This document shows, one piece after another, positions 16,601 to 24,479 of a stretch of DNA of 64,000 nucleotides. Numbering within the stretch: the stretch's first letter is position 1; each line of letters starts with the position of its first letter. The stretch is taken from contig OY744608.1 in NCBI GenBank assembly GCA_963556255.1, positions 31,781,654-31,845,653 of the forward strand, given 5' to 3'. Below the pieces are notes generated by a model, which had not been told where the DNA came from, did not search any database, and saw only the letters and a list, made by a program, of their open reading frames with translations. The translations under genes were made by a program, and so were the position numbers. This DNA is from Allolobophora icterica. Its lineage: Eukaryota; Annelida; Clitellata; Crassiclitellata; Lumbricidae.

Positions 16601-18494
16601 AACTATCCCTTAATAGGTCCACAACATGGGGTGTCAGAATAACCCGTTCATTTAGTTCAGGGACTGCAGCGAACATGACGCACAAAGATGGCGCAATGTT
16701 TGTCGTTCCTTCCATTGAATTAGCTAATTTCATTTGTAGGTATACTACATCTGCCTTACATCCTTCTCCCTGAAAACCAATTATATTAATCCGTTTAATC
16801 ACGGGTAAGTTTAGTGACTCAATTAATTTCTTATCAATACAACAAATTTCTGCTCCTGAATCAGATAATGCTGGCTGAGAAGGGAGATCTTCAATCTGTA
16901 CATTGATATACGACCTCTCGTGTAATCCATCAATACTATTCTCGTATACCCTTACAACAGTTTCCAACCCTATTGGTTTAGAATTATCCAATAAATTCCC
17001 TTGCTTTACCTGTTCAGGTATCTCATGCAACACGTTGACCTTCTCAACAACTAAGTCGATCACTTCTTCAGTTGGGTTCCCAAATATACAAGTACTCACC
17101 TTTTTAGAACTTGGTTTGGTCTGGCACTCCCTTGCCCTATGACCCTTCTGATGACATAGGAAACAGAGACCCTTTACCTTGGCCTCCTCCTGAGACACCC
17201 TCGCACCTATCTTGGCTTCACCCCTTATTTCCGGTTTGGGAGACTTGGGTTGAGCTGTCTGGTTATTGACTTGAACATGTGGTTGACCTCTCGTCCAATT
17301 GTTATACTTCGGTGTCGGATGACTACGGCATACTAAGTCATTCCCACCATCATGCGACGCTACATAAATGTCAGCCGCATTAGCTATGTCTTCACAGCTC
17401 AACCACTCCTCTTTTTCTTGGGCCAAGATATAATCTAAACAAGCCTTCGACAAGGACTCCTTAAGCCGATCCGCAACCAATAAACTTACAAGTTTATCAA
17501 ACTCATCAGTTATCTTTCTACTTTTCAAATAATACATAAGAGCCACACGCAATTTGGATGAATAGATCGTAAATGATTCGTCCGATGCTTTGTGCAACGA
17601 CCAAAATGGGGCTCTAAGATTTGAAGGGCTTATCTTAAACTCCCTTAGCAAAAACTCCTTCAGGAATTTGTAGTCATGGAGCTGTGCCTCAGTAAGGCGC
17701 ATGGTTAATGCCTTAGCTCTTTCACTTAGAATGGCTAGCAATAATTTTACTCTAACATCTTCATCCACCTCATACACATTAAACAAACCATCCAAGTGAT
17801 CAAAAAAACCTGGAATTTCTATAGGGTCGGAAGGAAATTTCCAAAGAATATTCTTAAGGGCATCACTATAACGCTTAGTACGACTTGCTAAAGAATCTCT
17901 AACATTTCGTTCTTCCTGCTTTTCCTTCCTCTCCCTTTCTTCTTTCTCTTTCCGTTCCTTCTTTTCTCTTTCTTCTTTCTCTTTCCGTTCCTTCTTTTCT
18001 TCCTCTCTCCTCTTTTCCTCCCTTTCTTCCTTCTCCTTCCGTTCCTCCCTTTCTCTTTCTTCCTTCTCCTTCCGTTCCTCCCTTTCTCTTTCTTCCTTCT
18101 CCCTTTGTTCTTTCTTTTCTTCCTCTCTCCTCTTTTCCTCCCTTTCTTCCTTCTCCTTCCGTTCCTCCCTTTCTCTTTCTTCCTTCTCCTTCCGTTCCTC
18201 CCTTTCTCTTTCTTCCTTCTCCTTCCGTTCCTCCCTTTGTTCTTCATATTTACGGATTTCGAACTCCAGACGGCGCTTCTGCAGCTCGTAATCCACTCCT
18301 GTTGGAGATATTGGACTACCCTTAAATTCCTCTTCCTCTTTTCCAATCTCCATGGCCCATTCTTCCATTAATTGATTTCGATCCCATGACATAACATCAT
18401 CTTCGTCCCTTCCTGCCTTCATAAGATACACCCTAAGGCGCTCAGACGACATTTTGCGAATATTCGCTTGCATCTCTGTTGTCAACGCTTCCAT
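13611..18494 (-). CDS. Gag-Pol polyprotein, order gag-PR-IN-RT-RH
   Basis: One intact 1627-codon ORF, ATG at 18494. Residues about 70-200 are a highly charged Glu/Arg/Lys coiled coil, followed by a capsid-like domain (about 215-400) and a CCHC knuckle (CFLCHQKGHRAREC, near 443-456). The aspartic protease has DSGAEICC near 542. Integrase follows: HHCC (H..H near 770, C..C near 803) and D, D, E near 840, 903 and 937 (NMDCIGPM, SSDCGTNF, LVERCNQ). Reverse transcriptase comes after integrase (LAIDYRHVN near 1262, FVDDM near 1362), then RNase H (SVDASATAVG near 1512, EREAFAVIW, YSDHNPL). The last domain ends in the Ty3/gypsy signature RPGRQNTVADFLSRL. Gag and Pol are in a single frame with no stop or slip site. 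The gene appears functional. Confidence 0.95.
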   Translation of the reverse strand: MEALTTEMQANIRKMSSERLRVYLMKAGRDEDDVMSWDRNQLMEEWAMEIGKEEEEFKGSPISPTGVDYELQKRRLEFEIRKYEEQREERKEKEEREREERKEKEEREREERKEKEEREEKRREEEKKEQREKEEREREERKEKEEREREERKEKEEREEKRREEEKKERKEKEEREKKERKEKEERERKEKQEERNVRDSLASRTKRYSDALKNILWKFPSDPIEIPGFFDHLDGLFNVYEVDEDVRVKLLLAILSERAKALTMRLTEAQLHDYKFLKEFLLREFKISPSNLRAPFWSLHKASDESFTIYSSKLRVALMYYLKSRKITDEFDKLVSLLVADRLKESLSKACLDYILAQEKEEWLSCEDIANAADIYVASHDGGNDLVCRSHPTPKYNNWTRGQPHVQVNNQTAQPKSPKPEIRGEAKIGARVSQEEAKVKGLCFLCHQKGHRARECQTKPSSKKVSTCIFGNPTEEVIDLVVEKVNVLHEIPEQVKQGNLLDNSKPIGLETVVRVYENSIDGLHERSYINVQIEDLPSQPALSDSGAEICCIDKKLIESLNLPVIKRINIIGFQGEGCKADVVYLQMKLANSMEGTTNIAPSLCVMFAAVPELNERVILTPHVVDLLRDSSQYVVMVAGVDRCVQINKGAEEDNLEVNIEKSNSNESLPSEVNEYSQEQLVDDSDNFLDVESTEFKSDEGVANNDTLLREQQNCHNLISCWQQARQNKNNFFIDNNLLYHKGEIMGHKVNQLCLPEDRIEVVLRVAHDAPCAGHMAFKATRARIKLNFWFPRMDERIREYCASCQICQLRTPVKVADRVPITPIPRADELCFNHLNMDCIGPMVVTGESNKSKPQYNYALVLVDKFSRWPMAYPLRSLNAKGVCEALLQVFTTFSIPRIISSDCGTNFTSRLTKEFLRRMGCSPRFNTPGHPEAAGLVERCNQSLKTMIFKLAQSDPRGWHQLLPFVLWSLREKPSGTTHISPFTMVYGTLPRGPLSVLKESWAGERKVPLNLGKSPEEYLQSLKENLEFAKVYADYYSDIETKRYADYYNLRSTDRKYEVGDKVAVLAPDFGSSKFYSRWQGPATVVKVKSPYSYIVEIEGKQRHLHANKIKRYHERLEQAMINSCSVIVDQDEEFGIVEVVDQEEREQISPSKRIDPLIIAHLSQEEQKQLFEVLDRHTAVFVDKPGYCPVLEHEIKVTHDFTPKRLRAYKVPELLKPEVQRQIEEMLALDIIRPSKSEMASPVVCVLKGPKGQNGVRLAIDYRHVNKYSLGDCYPTPDIADVLQKVGRAKFISVFDAKSGYWQIPVRKEHRWLTAFVCDAGLFEFTRMPFGLKSASNTFIRAMTQVLHPVRSFTEPFVDDMAVVSMNWNDHLEHLEKFLQTIEEAGLTLNLRKCNFAQNKIKFVGHIVGSGCIEPDPGKIATINDIHPPTTKKEVRKVMGFFSYFRNFIPALAEKARIITDLTRDNIPTKVPWEQKHQEALDKLKDDLSKATQLHTIDFTKEFGLSVDASATAVGCCLFQWTEEGQEKPIAFASLKLTDTQMHWSTIEREAFAVIWALKRFKSWIFLSKIIIYSDHNPLSYLTDASPKSAKLTRWALALQEFDVDFRYRPGRQNTVADFLSRL
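17909..18240 (-). repeat. Coding minisatellite in gag
   Basis: Purine-rich (minus strand) repeats encode ERKEKEER-type units. A 60-bp block at 18001-18060 recurs identically at 18121-18180, showing a 120-bp tandem duplication (40 codons) that keeps the frame. It lengthens the gag coiled coil and is likely polymorphic between copies. Confidence 0.85.
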
Positions 18495-18991
18495 TTTTAC
18501 AAACAGTCAGTCAACAACAATAAAAAAACAGACACCACGCGGCAAACCCGCCACCCAAAAGGAAAATTCCACAACCCAAAATGCAACTATGCAGTATCCA
18601 AAGAAGTACACTCGCCAAGTACGCAAAAACTATACAAGCTCACGCAAGTCTGGCCTCGATCACAACAATGGATCAAATTTCAAAGAAATAATCAGCAGAT
18701 ATTGAAAGAGAAATAATGGCTGCCTCCCACTCGGCTGCAACTCCACTCTCTTTTCTCCTTCTCAGCCACGACAACACCTAGGATCTTACCCATATGTTGA
18801 CTGCTGTCTTCTGCTGTCTCAGCCGAACGACGCACTTCGTCCGTCCGACTGTCGTATGCCGATTCACCCGTCTCCCACGGTAGAAAGGCGTCTCGATCCG
18901 CTCGCTGTCTGGAACAGACCGTCTCTTGATCCTCCGGGTTGACTCCTTCCTCCGCCGGCTCGCGTCTTCTTCACCGGATCCAACACCGATG
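18495..18991 (-). other. 5' untranslated leader of the retrotransposon
   Basis: About 500 bases between the primer site and the gag ATG on the minus strand. It has no conserved ORF. It should hold the packaging signal, but none can be recognised by eye. Confidence 0.6.
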
Positions 18992-19009
18992 ATCCCGCTT
19001 CTGACACCA
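18992..19009 (-). promoter_or_regulatory. Primer-binding site, tRNA-Leu type
   Basis: On the minus strand TGGTGTCAGAAGCGGGAT lies 4 bases after the 5' LTR. It is complementary to the 3' end of a tRNA-Leu (…ATCCCACTTCTGACACCA) with a single mismatch, so minus-strand DNA synthesis is probably primed by tRNA-Leu. Confidence 0.75.
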
Positions 19010-19013
19010 ATAA

Positions 19014-19445
19014 TGTCGCGGTCGACTCCTTCGATCGCAACGACGAACCAACGAAGGAACTATTAAAAGATCTTTATTTAAAAATAAAGTCGATTAAGTG
19101 TAGAGTAAGTCAACTCGTCTATCAAATATCACAATCGTAGACAGCACACAGGTTGGCTGGTCTCGATTGAACGTTATACGATCAATGTTTCAACGTTTAC
19201 AAATCTTCGTCAAAAGGCCCTTAATGTACATCAGGTCTATCTTATATAGAGTTCTCCCGGATTCTAGAACGTTCTGTGACGTCACTGTACTTTTCCCTGG
19301 AAAGTCCTACTGAACACGTATATCCTTGTTGCATGTACCGAATTAATGTTGACAGCTTGCTGCAGAATTTTCCGTGCGATGTAAACAAGCTTGTTGACGC
19401 GTCGGTTTTCTTCCCTTGATGCATGCACCCGCGTAGACCGCGACA
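19014..19445 (-). repeat. 5' LTR of the Gmr1-like element
   Basis: 432 bp, aligned without gaps to the copy at 12984-13415; the only difference seen is T at 19265 where the other has C at 13235. It contains the promoter TATA-like motif (19241-19249) used to transcribe the element on the minus strand. Confidence 0.95.
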
Positions 19446-20448
19446 GGTGGTAATCGTGGATGTATTCGTAACAATAAACGCCCTTTCGTCTCAACAGATC
19501 TAATTTTAGCCGTTCGTTATGAACAAAGTTTTCGTTTATATAGGCAGTTGTGACTTTCAGTTCGTGGAGGGAGAGGTTTCCTGATAATTTATCCAACGAG
19601 CTGTTTAGAAACTGGAGGCTGTCAATGAACTGTAGTTGTCCAATGTTAAATGTCATGTATTTCTCCATATTGTTTGGGATGCAGTTAATTTCAGTTTCCT
19701 CATCCTGTGCGGCCTCACAGCTGCCCATCGCTTGCATTATGAGGTGGCTGTCGTAACCTCGCAGATTGTGGAAAACCACCGGTACCTTACACTTATCGGG
19801 ATATATTCGAAGTTTGAGGTTGCAAGCGTTGTGAGCAGCACCTCGATACTTACCGGTAATGTGACAGTGGTCGCGAACTCTATCCTCTTCGAGCGCTTCT
19901 CCGCAGATATGACATTCAGTAACCTCGCGGAATGATTGGCGATCAACTGCTGACATAACCATCTTAGCTGGAGTGGCCAGCCTTTGTTTGATAGAGGCCA
20001 GCTCGCCTTGTAGTCGTTGTAGGAACTCTTGCACGGCGTTCTCTCCCCGGTATAGAACCGGCTTCTTCGTGCGGCCGTCGCATCGAACCACTATATAACA
20101 GAAGCTACACGGTTTCTGCTCAGCTATCTGTCTGGTGTTGCTCTCGTTGGGGTTCATGGCTGCACCTTCGATTGGTATGTTTAGAGATTCGAAGTCTGCG
20201 TAAATGATATACGGAATGCGCATCTGTTTGTGGTGATTCTGGAATTTGAGGATATTTTCATCCTCCTTAGGCATCTCAATCCGCTGAGCCTTCTTACTAA
20301 TGCCCTGACAATCCTTGATATGGGCATCCAGCAAGTCTTGTCTACAGAATACGTGTAGGCAGCGACGGCATGGATGCTTTCGTCCTTGAAATTTGCTGTT
20401 TCTATAAAGCATGCGGGCTAGATCCTTGATCCAAACATAATGAAAATT
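19446..20448 (-). pseudogene. POLB: DNA polymerase B, exonuclease part (interrupted)
   Basis: This is the middle of the Polinton polymerase. It has the exonuclease motif I YADFES, a zinc/HNH-like insert (C-x2-C then DHCH and HNAC, in CHICGEALEEDRVRDHCHITG) and exonuclease motif II NLRGYDSHL. A further motif-like FIDSLQFLNSSL follows. It begins just after an in-frame TAA at 20449-20451 and is cut at 19446 by the 5' LTR of the retrotransposon, with the GGTGG duplication at 19446-19450. It is in the same frame as the N-terminal part. A HYVWIKDLARML segment right after the stop belongs to the conserved N-domain, so the stop is not a natural gene end. Confidence 0.88.
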
Positions 20449-21489
20449 TTATTTTGCGTCGTCGGCCAGTAGTAGAAGGTCAAGATTGTGGACACTGGTC
20501 CGGTTTGAAATGTGAATTGGATACAAAGCTTTATCCCACCCGAAGACTGAGACGCTTATATTTGGGTTTTGACGCTCAAACTTGTCGATATCTGTGACCT
20601 TAACTGGAAATTCTATACCGTCAAAGTTTAGCTCGAGGAGGTGGGCACGATACTTACTGGGACGATAGGGGTGTTGCCTAAAATCTACTGGATACATGGC
20701 GCTTAATATGGCCCACTCGAAGCATCGGTTATCTTCATTCTTGACATTAATAACCGTGCGAGGGGGGATGTACTTTGGTGTGGGAAAGTAGCTCTTACCT
20801 CGGAAAGGCTTATATTTTGCAAAACTGAGGTCTAGCGCCACGACCCGCTTCACTCTCCACCCCGATCCCTTATTGGTGTACTCTTCGAGGAGTTTTAGTA
20901 CTTCGGCCTTGGCCTTCCGTATAACCCCCTGGATTTTGCCCGCATTGGTAACTGGTTCTGCTTTGCTTCGAAAGTAAGCCGTGTTGGTAATAGTACCAGG
21001 AGCCGCGTTGCCATCATACACATTATCAACAGTTGGCGCAAAATTTTCCAAATCAACAGTCAACACTTGAGAGTATTTCAAACCGCCATTTTTAAAGAGC
21101 TCTTCGTTTAGCTGCGACTCAATGTTGTGCTCCATTGCACTCAAGAAAGCCAACGCATCTCCTTCCAGCCTGTGGTTTAGAGGTACTTCTGCACGAAAGT
21201 CTCTCAGAAGCTGATTGGCGAGCTCTCTGTGCACTAGAAAGGGTGGCGGTCCACCTCTATCCTTCTTATTTAGGAGTGGGTCGAATTCTGTCAGAAGGGC
21301 CTTACGTTTTGCCCCTCTATGCTTGCGCACTGGAGGAATTGGCCTTGGAAGCAGTGGCTGTAGTAAGCGCCTTTTGACCGCATCTGGGATAGGTTCGTCT
21401 AAGATATTCTGTAGAACAGCTCGAAGAGCGGGGGGACCAGTAAACTCACCCAACAATTGTTCAATTTTTTCATTCGTAGACAATGCCAT
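20449..21489 (-). pseudogene. POLB: DNA polymerase B, N-terminal domain
   Basis: 346 codons from the ATG at 21489 to an in-frame TAA at 20449-20451. The first 110 residues are basic and proline-rich. The later part contains NEDNRCFEWAILSAMYP and a VSVFGWDKALYPIHIS segment, conserved upstream of Polinton polymerases. The Cys in NEDNRCF and the His in HYVWIK just beyond the stop recur in that family and resemble the Cys/His pair of a papain-like fold, but catalysis is only a guess. The stop separates this domain from the exonuclease part. It could be a nonsense mutation or, less likely, a readthrough point. Confidence 0.8.
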
Positions 21490-21576
21490 AGTAATAAATT
21501 AGTTTATATTACTGTGGCAAACTTTTCTCTAATATAATAAGTTTATCATTTCTTTAAATAGAAATTTTTTTATTAT

Positions 21577-21852
21577 CTAGTCTATTGAAATAGATGATAG
21601 ACGTTTCCATTCTTTATTAAATTCGCGAACTAACCCACCTCGTCGAGCTCTCAAATATTTAGCGAAATAACCACATTTCATACACTCACCCACGTGTGTT
21701 TTTATACCCCTTCCACATTTGGCACATGGTTTTGTCCCACAACCGTTTCGCAGTCGTGCCAAATGTTTGAAACAGTACTCCCCAATGCACCTGCGACAGC
21801 AGAGGGATGTTTTACCTATACCGAGCCAAATGCAAAAGTTTTGTCCTAACAT
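21577..21852 (-). CDS. Small cysteine-rich (zinc-binding) Polinton protein
   Basis: This 91-codon ORF has an ATG at 21852 and is preceded on the minus strand by TATAAATAAAAACATA. Eleven cysteines occur, mostly as pairs: CCRRC, CGTKPCAKC and CMKCGYF, with His at HLARL and KTHVGEC. This suggests two zinc-binding sites. The C-terminus is basic. I do not know a named family. It is the rightmost gene of the Polinton, upstream of and in the same direction as the polymerase, where a DNA-binding regulator or replication cofactor would fit. That role is inference. Confidence 0.65.
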   Translation of the reverse strand: MLGQNFCIWLGIGKTSLCCRRCIGEYCFKHLARLRNGCGTKPCAKCGRGIKTHVGECMKCGYFAKYLRARRGGLVREFNKEWKRLSSISID

Positions 21853-22425
21853 TATGTTTTTATTTATACCACAACCTATTCATTTTTTCAATTGAAAAAT
21901 GACCCGGTTTGGGCCGGCCTCGTGGGAGGTTCTCGGCCGGCAGCAAACGGTACTTTACATTTTTAAAGCTTCTTTGGCAGACTTAGGGCTGGGAGAATTC
22001 TAAGCAATGATATCCAAAGGCACAGCTTTAAAGCCGATCTGTTTATAGGGGCTAGTTGGTCACGAGAAGGCTTGGATGCACTGGCTTCCCACCACAGAAA
22101 ATGCGCTCTAGTATATCGAAAAGCGTCTCGTAGATATGCCTAGATTTTGCAGCGTAATATGAATTATGTCATTATAAGCCACCACGGCTTCTGAGGCGCC
22201 TTAAAAGTGGTGTCCCCTTATTTTAGACGTGGTGGCGGCTTGTAAGCGCTACTACCTATCTACTGAAGTGCATTGGTGAGTGAGACCGAAGCGCCAGAAG
22301 AAGAGAGCTAGAATGCAAATCTGTCTTTACACAAGATGCTGTCTGGAGGCCGAATCTCTTCGTGCGCTTTATGCATGGTTAGAAGTGGCAAGAAAGCAGT
22401 CATTTACATCAGACCTGGCGTTCGT
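21853..22425. other. Right flank of the Polinton, no gene seen
   Basis: About 570 bases with no credible ORF. The right terminus of the Polinton should fall here. Short GC-rich palindromic bits occur (GGCCGGCCTC…GGCCGG, 21912-21942), but no match to the left flank was found. Confidence 0.4.
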
Positions 22426-22640
22426 GACAGCCTAGTGGTTAGCACGCTGGTTTGTCAACCCAGAGGATAGGGGTACAAATCTCTGTCAGGGCAGAATGTG
22501 TTTTGAGATTTCCGCTCCTCGTGCACCCTAGTCAGGGCCTAGTGAACTCATCTACATTGGTCACACCGACCACACGCCGTCTGTGAGACAATCAGGCGCC
22601 GACGGAGAACGCTGGTCCCACGCCTTCATATGCTGAAGCT
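22426..22640 (+). repeat. tRNA-derived SINE
   Basis: A-box-like TAGTGGTTAGCACGCTGG near 22434 and a degenerate B-box GGGGTACAAATCTC near 22468, then an unrelated body (CAGGCGCCGACGGAGAACG). No closed tRNA cloverleaf end is present, so I call it a SINE. Confidence 0.55.
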
Positions 22641-22678
22641 TGGACAAATTAAGTTGCTAATGTTTAATGCCTATGGGT

Positions 22679-23286
22679 GTCTCTTCTTCTCCTCCTTCTC
22701 CTCCTCCTCCTCCTCCTCCTTCTATTTCTTCTCCTTCTCCTTTTTCTCCTTCTTCTTCTTCTCCTCCTCCTTCTCCTCCTGCTCCTTTTCCTTTTCCTTC
22801 CCTTTCTCCTCCTAATTCTTCTCGTCATCCTCCTTCTAATCTTCTTTTTCTCCTCCTGCTCCTTCTCCTTTCCTTTTCCTTCCCTTCACATTCTCCTCCA
22901 CCATCTTCTGTTCCTCCTTCTTCTTCTTCCTCCTTCTTCTTCTTATTCTCCTTTTTTTTTCTTCTTCTTCTTCTTCTTCTTCTTCTTCATCTTCTTCTTA
23001 TTATTATTATTCTCCTCCGCCTCCTTCCCCCTCCTCCTCCTCCTCCTCCTCTTCCTCTTCTTCTTCTTCTTCTTCTTCTTATTCTCCTCCCTCCTCCTCC
23101 TCCTCCTCCTCTTCTTCTTCTTCTTCTTCTTCATCTTCTTCTTCTTCGTCTTCTTCTTATTCTCATCCTCCTCCCCCTCCTCCTCCTCCTATTCTTCTTC
23201 TTCTTCTTCTTCTTCTTCTTCTTCTTCTTCTTCATCATATACTTCTTCTTCTTCGCATTCTTTCTCTGCTTCTTATTCTTCGTCTG
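22679..23286 (+). repeat. 600-bp polypyrimidine tract (TCC/TTC)n
   Basis: Almost pure C/T on the plus strand, built from TCC, TTC and CTT triplets with a few interruptions. Long ORFs in all three plus frames are artefacts of composition. Such mirror-symmetric tracts can form triplex DNA. Confidence 0.9.
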
Positions 23287-23964
23287 GGTGTCATATATAG
23301 GGGCCTAAGATGTTTTTCTTCTGTGGTTGAGTAAAGCTGTCTTGCTGTTGAATTGTTCCCATACCTGAGCTGATTGATGAATATATGCGAGCGAGTATAC
23401 GCCCGATGCTTATAATGATAATTATAATTCGTCAAAACTTTTGTAGGTCAATATATTTCTAATTGAAATAAATGTTTTCTTTATGCTTAATTATCCCCGT
23501 CTATATATAGGCCACGGGCCAGATAACGGACCCATTAACGGTCTGGATCACATCCGTCATCCAGTCAGAGTTGCAACGCGTTTATTGAAGTACACTGGAA
23601 TAAGCCTTATTCTGTATATATAACTTGTGCTTCTGAGTAGATAGCCTTGAAGAGGCGCTATATAAATTCTCCATATGAACTTAATGTAGTTTATATTACT
23701 GTCTTAATGATAATATAGTTTATACTACACTTCGTACTACTGCGTGTTGCGACTACTGTAGTTTTTACTAGGATAGTTTATACTACTTTCATTCATTCAT
23801 TAGGACATTTATATATCGCCTCTTCAAGAGGGCTACTCAGAGTCGCTCCCGAACCTAGCACGACTAAACAGAACAGTTTTTAACTGTTACAGCCTGTTAG
23901 CTAGGCATATGTGGTGTCTTTGTACCAGTACCTAATTAAAGACGAATGGGTAGGATGAACTTAC
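23287..23964. other. Gene-free stretch with SINE-tail fragments
   Basis: The phrase GAGGCGCTATATAAATTC (23653-23670) and its inverted relative near 23810-23850 match the tail of the SINE at 26.4 kb. Otherwise AT-rich, with no coding signal. Confidence 0.4.
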
Positions 23965-24061
23965 CTCTCTGATGATCGTGATGATGAGCTCTTTCCGCTT
24001 GACTGACAAGGAGTGCAGTTGTAACGAGGACCAGAAGACATCCAACCAGATGGAGTGCCAT
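23965..24061 (-). CDS. Probable first coding exon of a secreted or membrane protein (host gene)
   Basis: On the minus strand an ATG at 24059-24061, in good context (G at -3 and G at +4), opens a 32-codon frame. It begins with a classic signal peptide: MALHLVGCLLVLVTTALLV, then SQA as a likely cleavage site, then a histidine-rich start of the mature protein (ERAHHHDHQR). The frame ends at a strong splice donor, AG|GTAAGT, with the last exon base at 23965. Later exons would lie at lower coordinates. None was recognised before the Polinton, so the transposon may sit in an intron or beyond the gene. Other minus-strand GTAAG donors near 24920 and 24480 could belong to 5' non-coding exons. I cannot name the protein. 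Confidence 0.55.
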
Positions 24062-24376
24062 TCCTGTCGATCAATAACAGACTTCTTTTTGACCGATGAA
24101 GATCAGGCTCAGACTCAGATTTGCAATGTCAGACCGCAGCACAGGAACTGTCCCTACCTCCGAGCTGACCAAACTTCGACCAATAGGGCCTGATTCGGGT
24201 CAAAGGTTAGAAGGAGCTGAAGCTGACTGTGTCATCGCCTTCTACAGAGCCGGAGTAGCAGTGAAGATGCCATAATGGTCCGATTGTCTATTTATGCATC
24301 GAAGGAAGGTGGAGAGGAGGGTGGGGAGGAAGAGCGGAGGGATGCGGCAGGAGTCGCAGCAGAACTCAGCATGCGT

Positions 24377-24402
24377 CTGCTGCTGCTGCTGCTGCTGCTG
24401 AT
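24377..24402 (+). repeat. (CTG)n microsatellite
   Basis: About eight CTG units ending in CTGATG, upstream of the putative signal-peptide exon on the minus strand (CAG on that strand). Confidence 0.9.
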
Positions 24403-24479
24403 GGGAGTGATAATAATGGGACGATCTTATCAGTGTCTTCTGTCACTTCACTCACATAAAACTCACACGGAATGACTTA

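Larger units (their letters stand above)
12984..19445 (-). mobile_element. Gmr1-like Ty3/gypsy LTR retrotransposon inserted in the Polinton polymerase
   Basis: The element is complete: two 432-bp LTRs, a tRNA-Leu-type primer site, one long gag-pol ORF, and a purine tract before the 3' LTR. It is flanked by the 5-bp duplication GGTGG (12979-12983 and 19446-19450). It is transcribed on the minus strand, so the 5' LTR is at 19014-19445. The LTRs differ only at 13235 (C) versus 19265 (T), so the insertion is recent and the element was recently active. The domain order in the ORF places integrase before reverse transcriptase, which together with RT similarity to Ty3/gypsy marks the Gmr1 group. Confidence 0.93.
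1195..21852. mobile_element. Polinton/Maverick virus-like DNA transposon (gene-bounded extent)
   Basis: The set of protein-primed DNA polymerase B, retroviral-type integrase, FtsK/A32-type packaging ATPase, adenain-like protease, double-jelly-roll capsid protein and penton-like protein is diagnostic of Polintons/Mavericks. Genes are intronless, tightly packed and mostly intact. Coordinates given are the outermost recognisable ORFs; terminal inverted repeats and the 6-bp target duplication expected for the family were not found by eye. The polymerase gene is split by an LTR retrotransposon at 12984-19445. The element is therefore about 14 kb of its own sequence plus 6.5 kb of insertion. Confidence 0.93.

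Noticed and set aside
17888..18346. 152-codon Lys/Arg/Gly ORF opposite in phase to gag
   Set aside because: Shadow of the purine-rich gag minisatellite.
22630..23308. Overlapping 207- and 213-codon ORFs rich in Ser, Leu and Pro
   Set aside because: Pure polypyrimidine composition with no stops by chance; no domain or start context.
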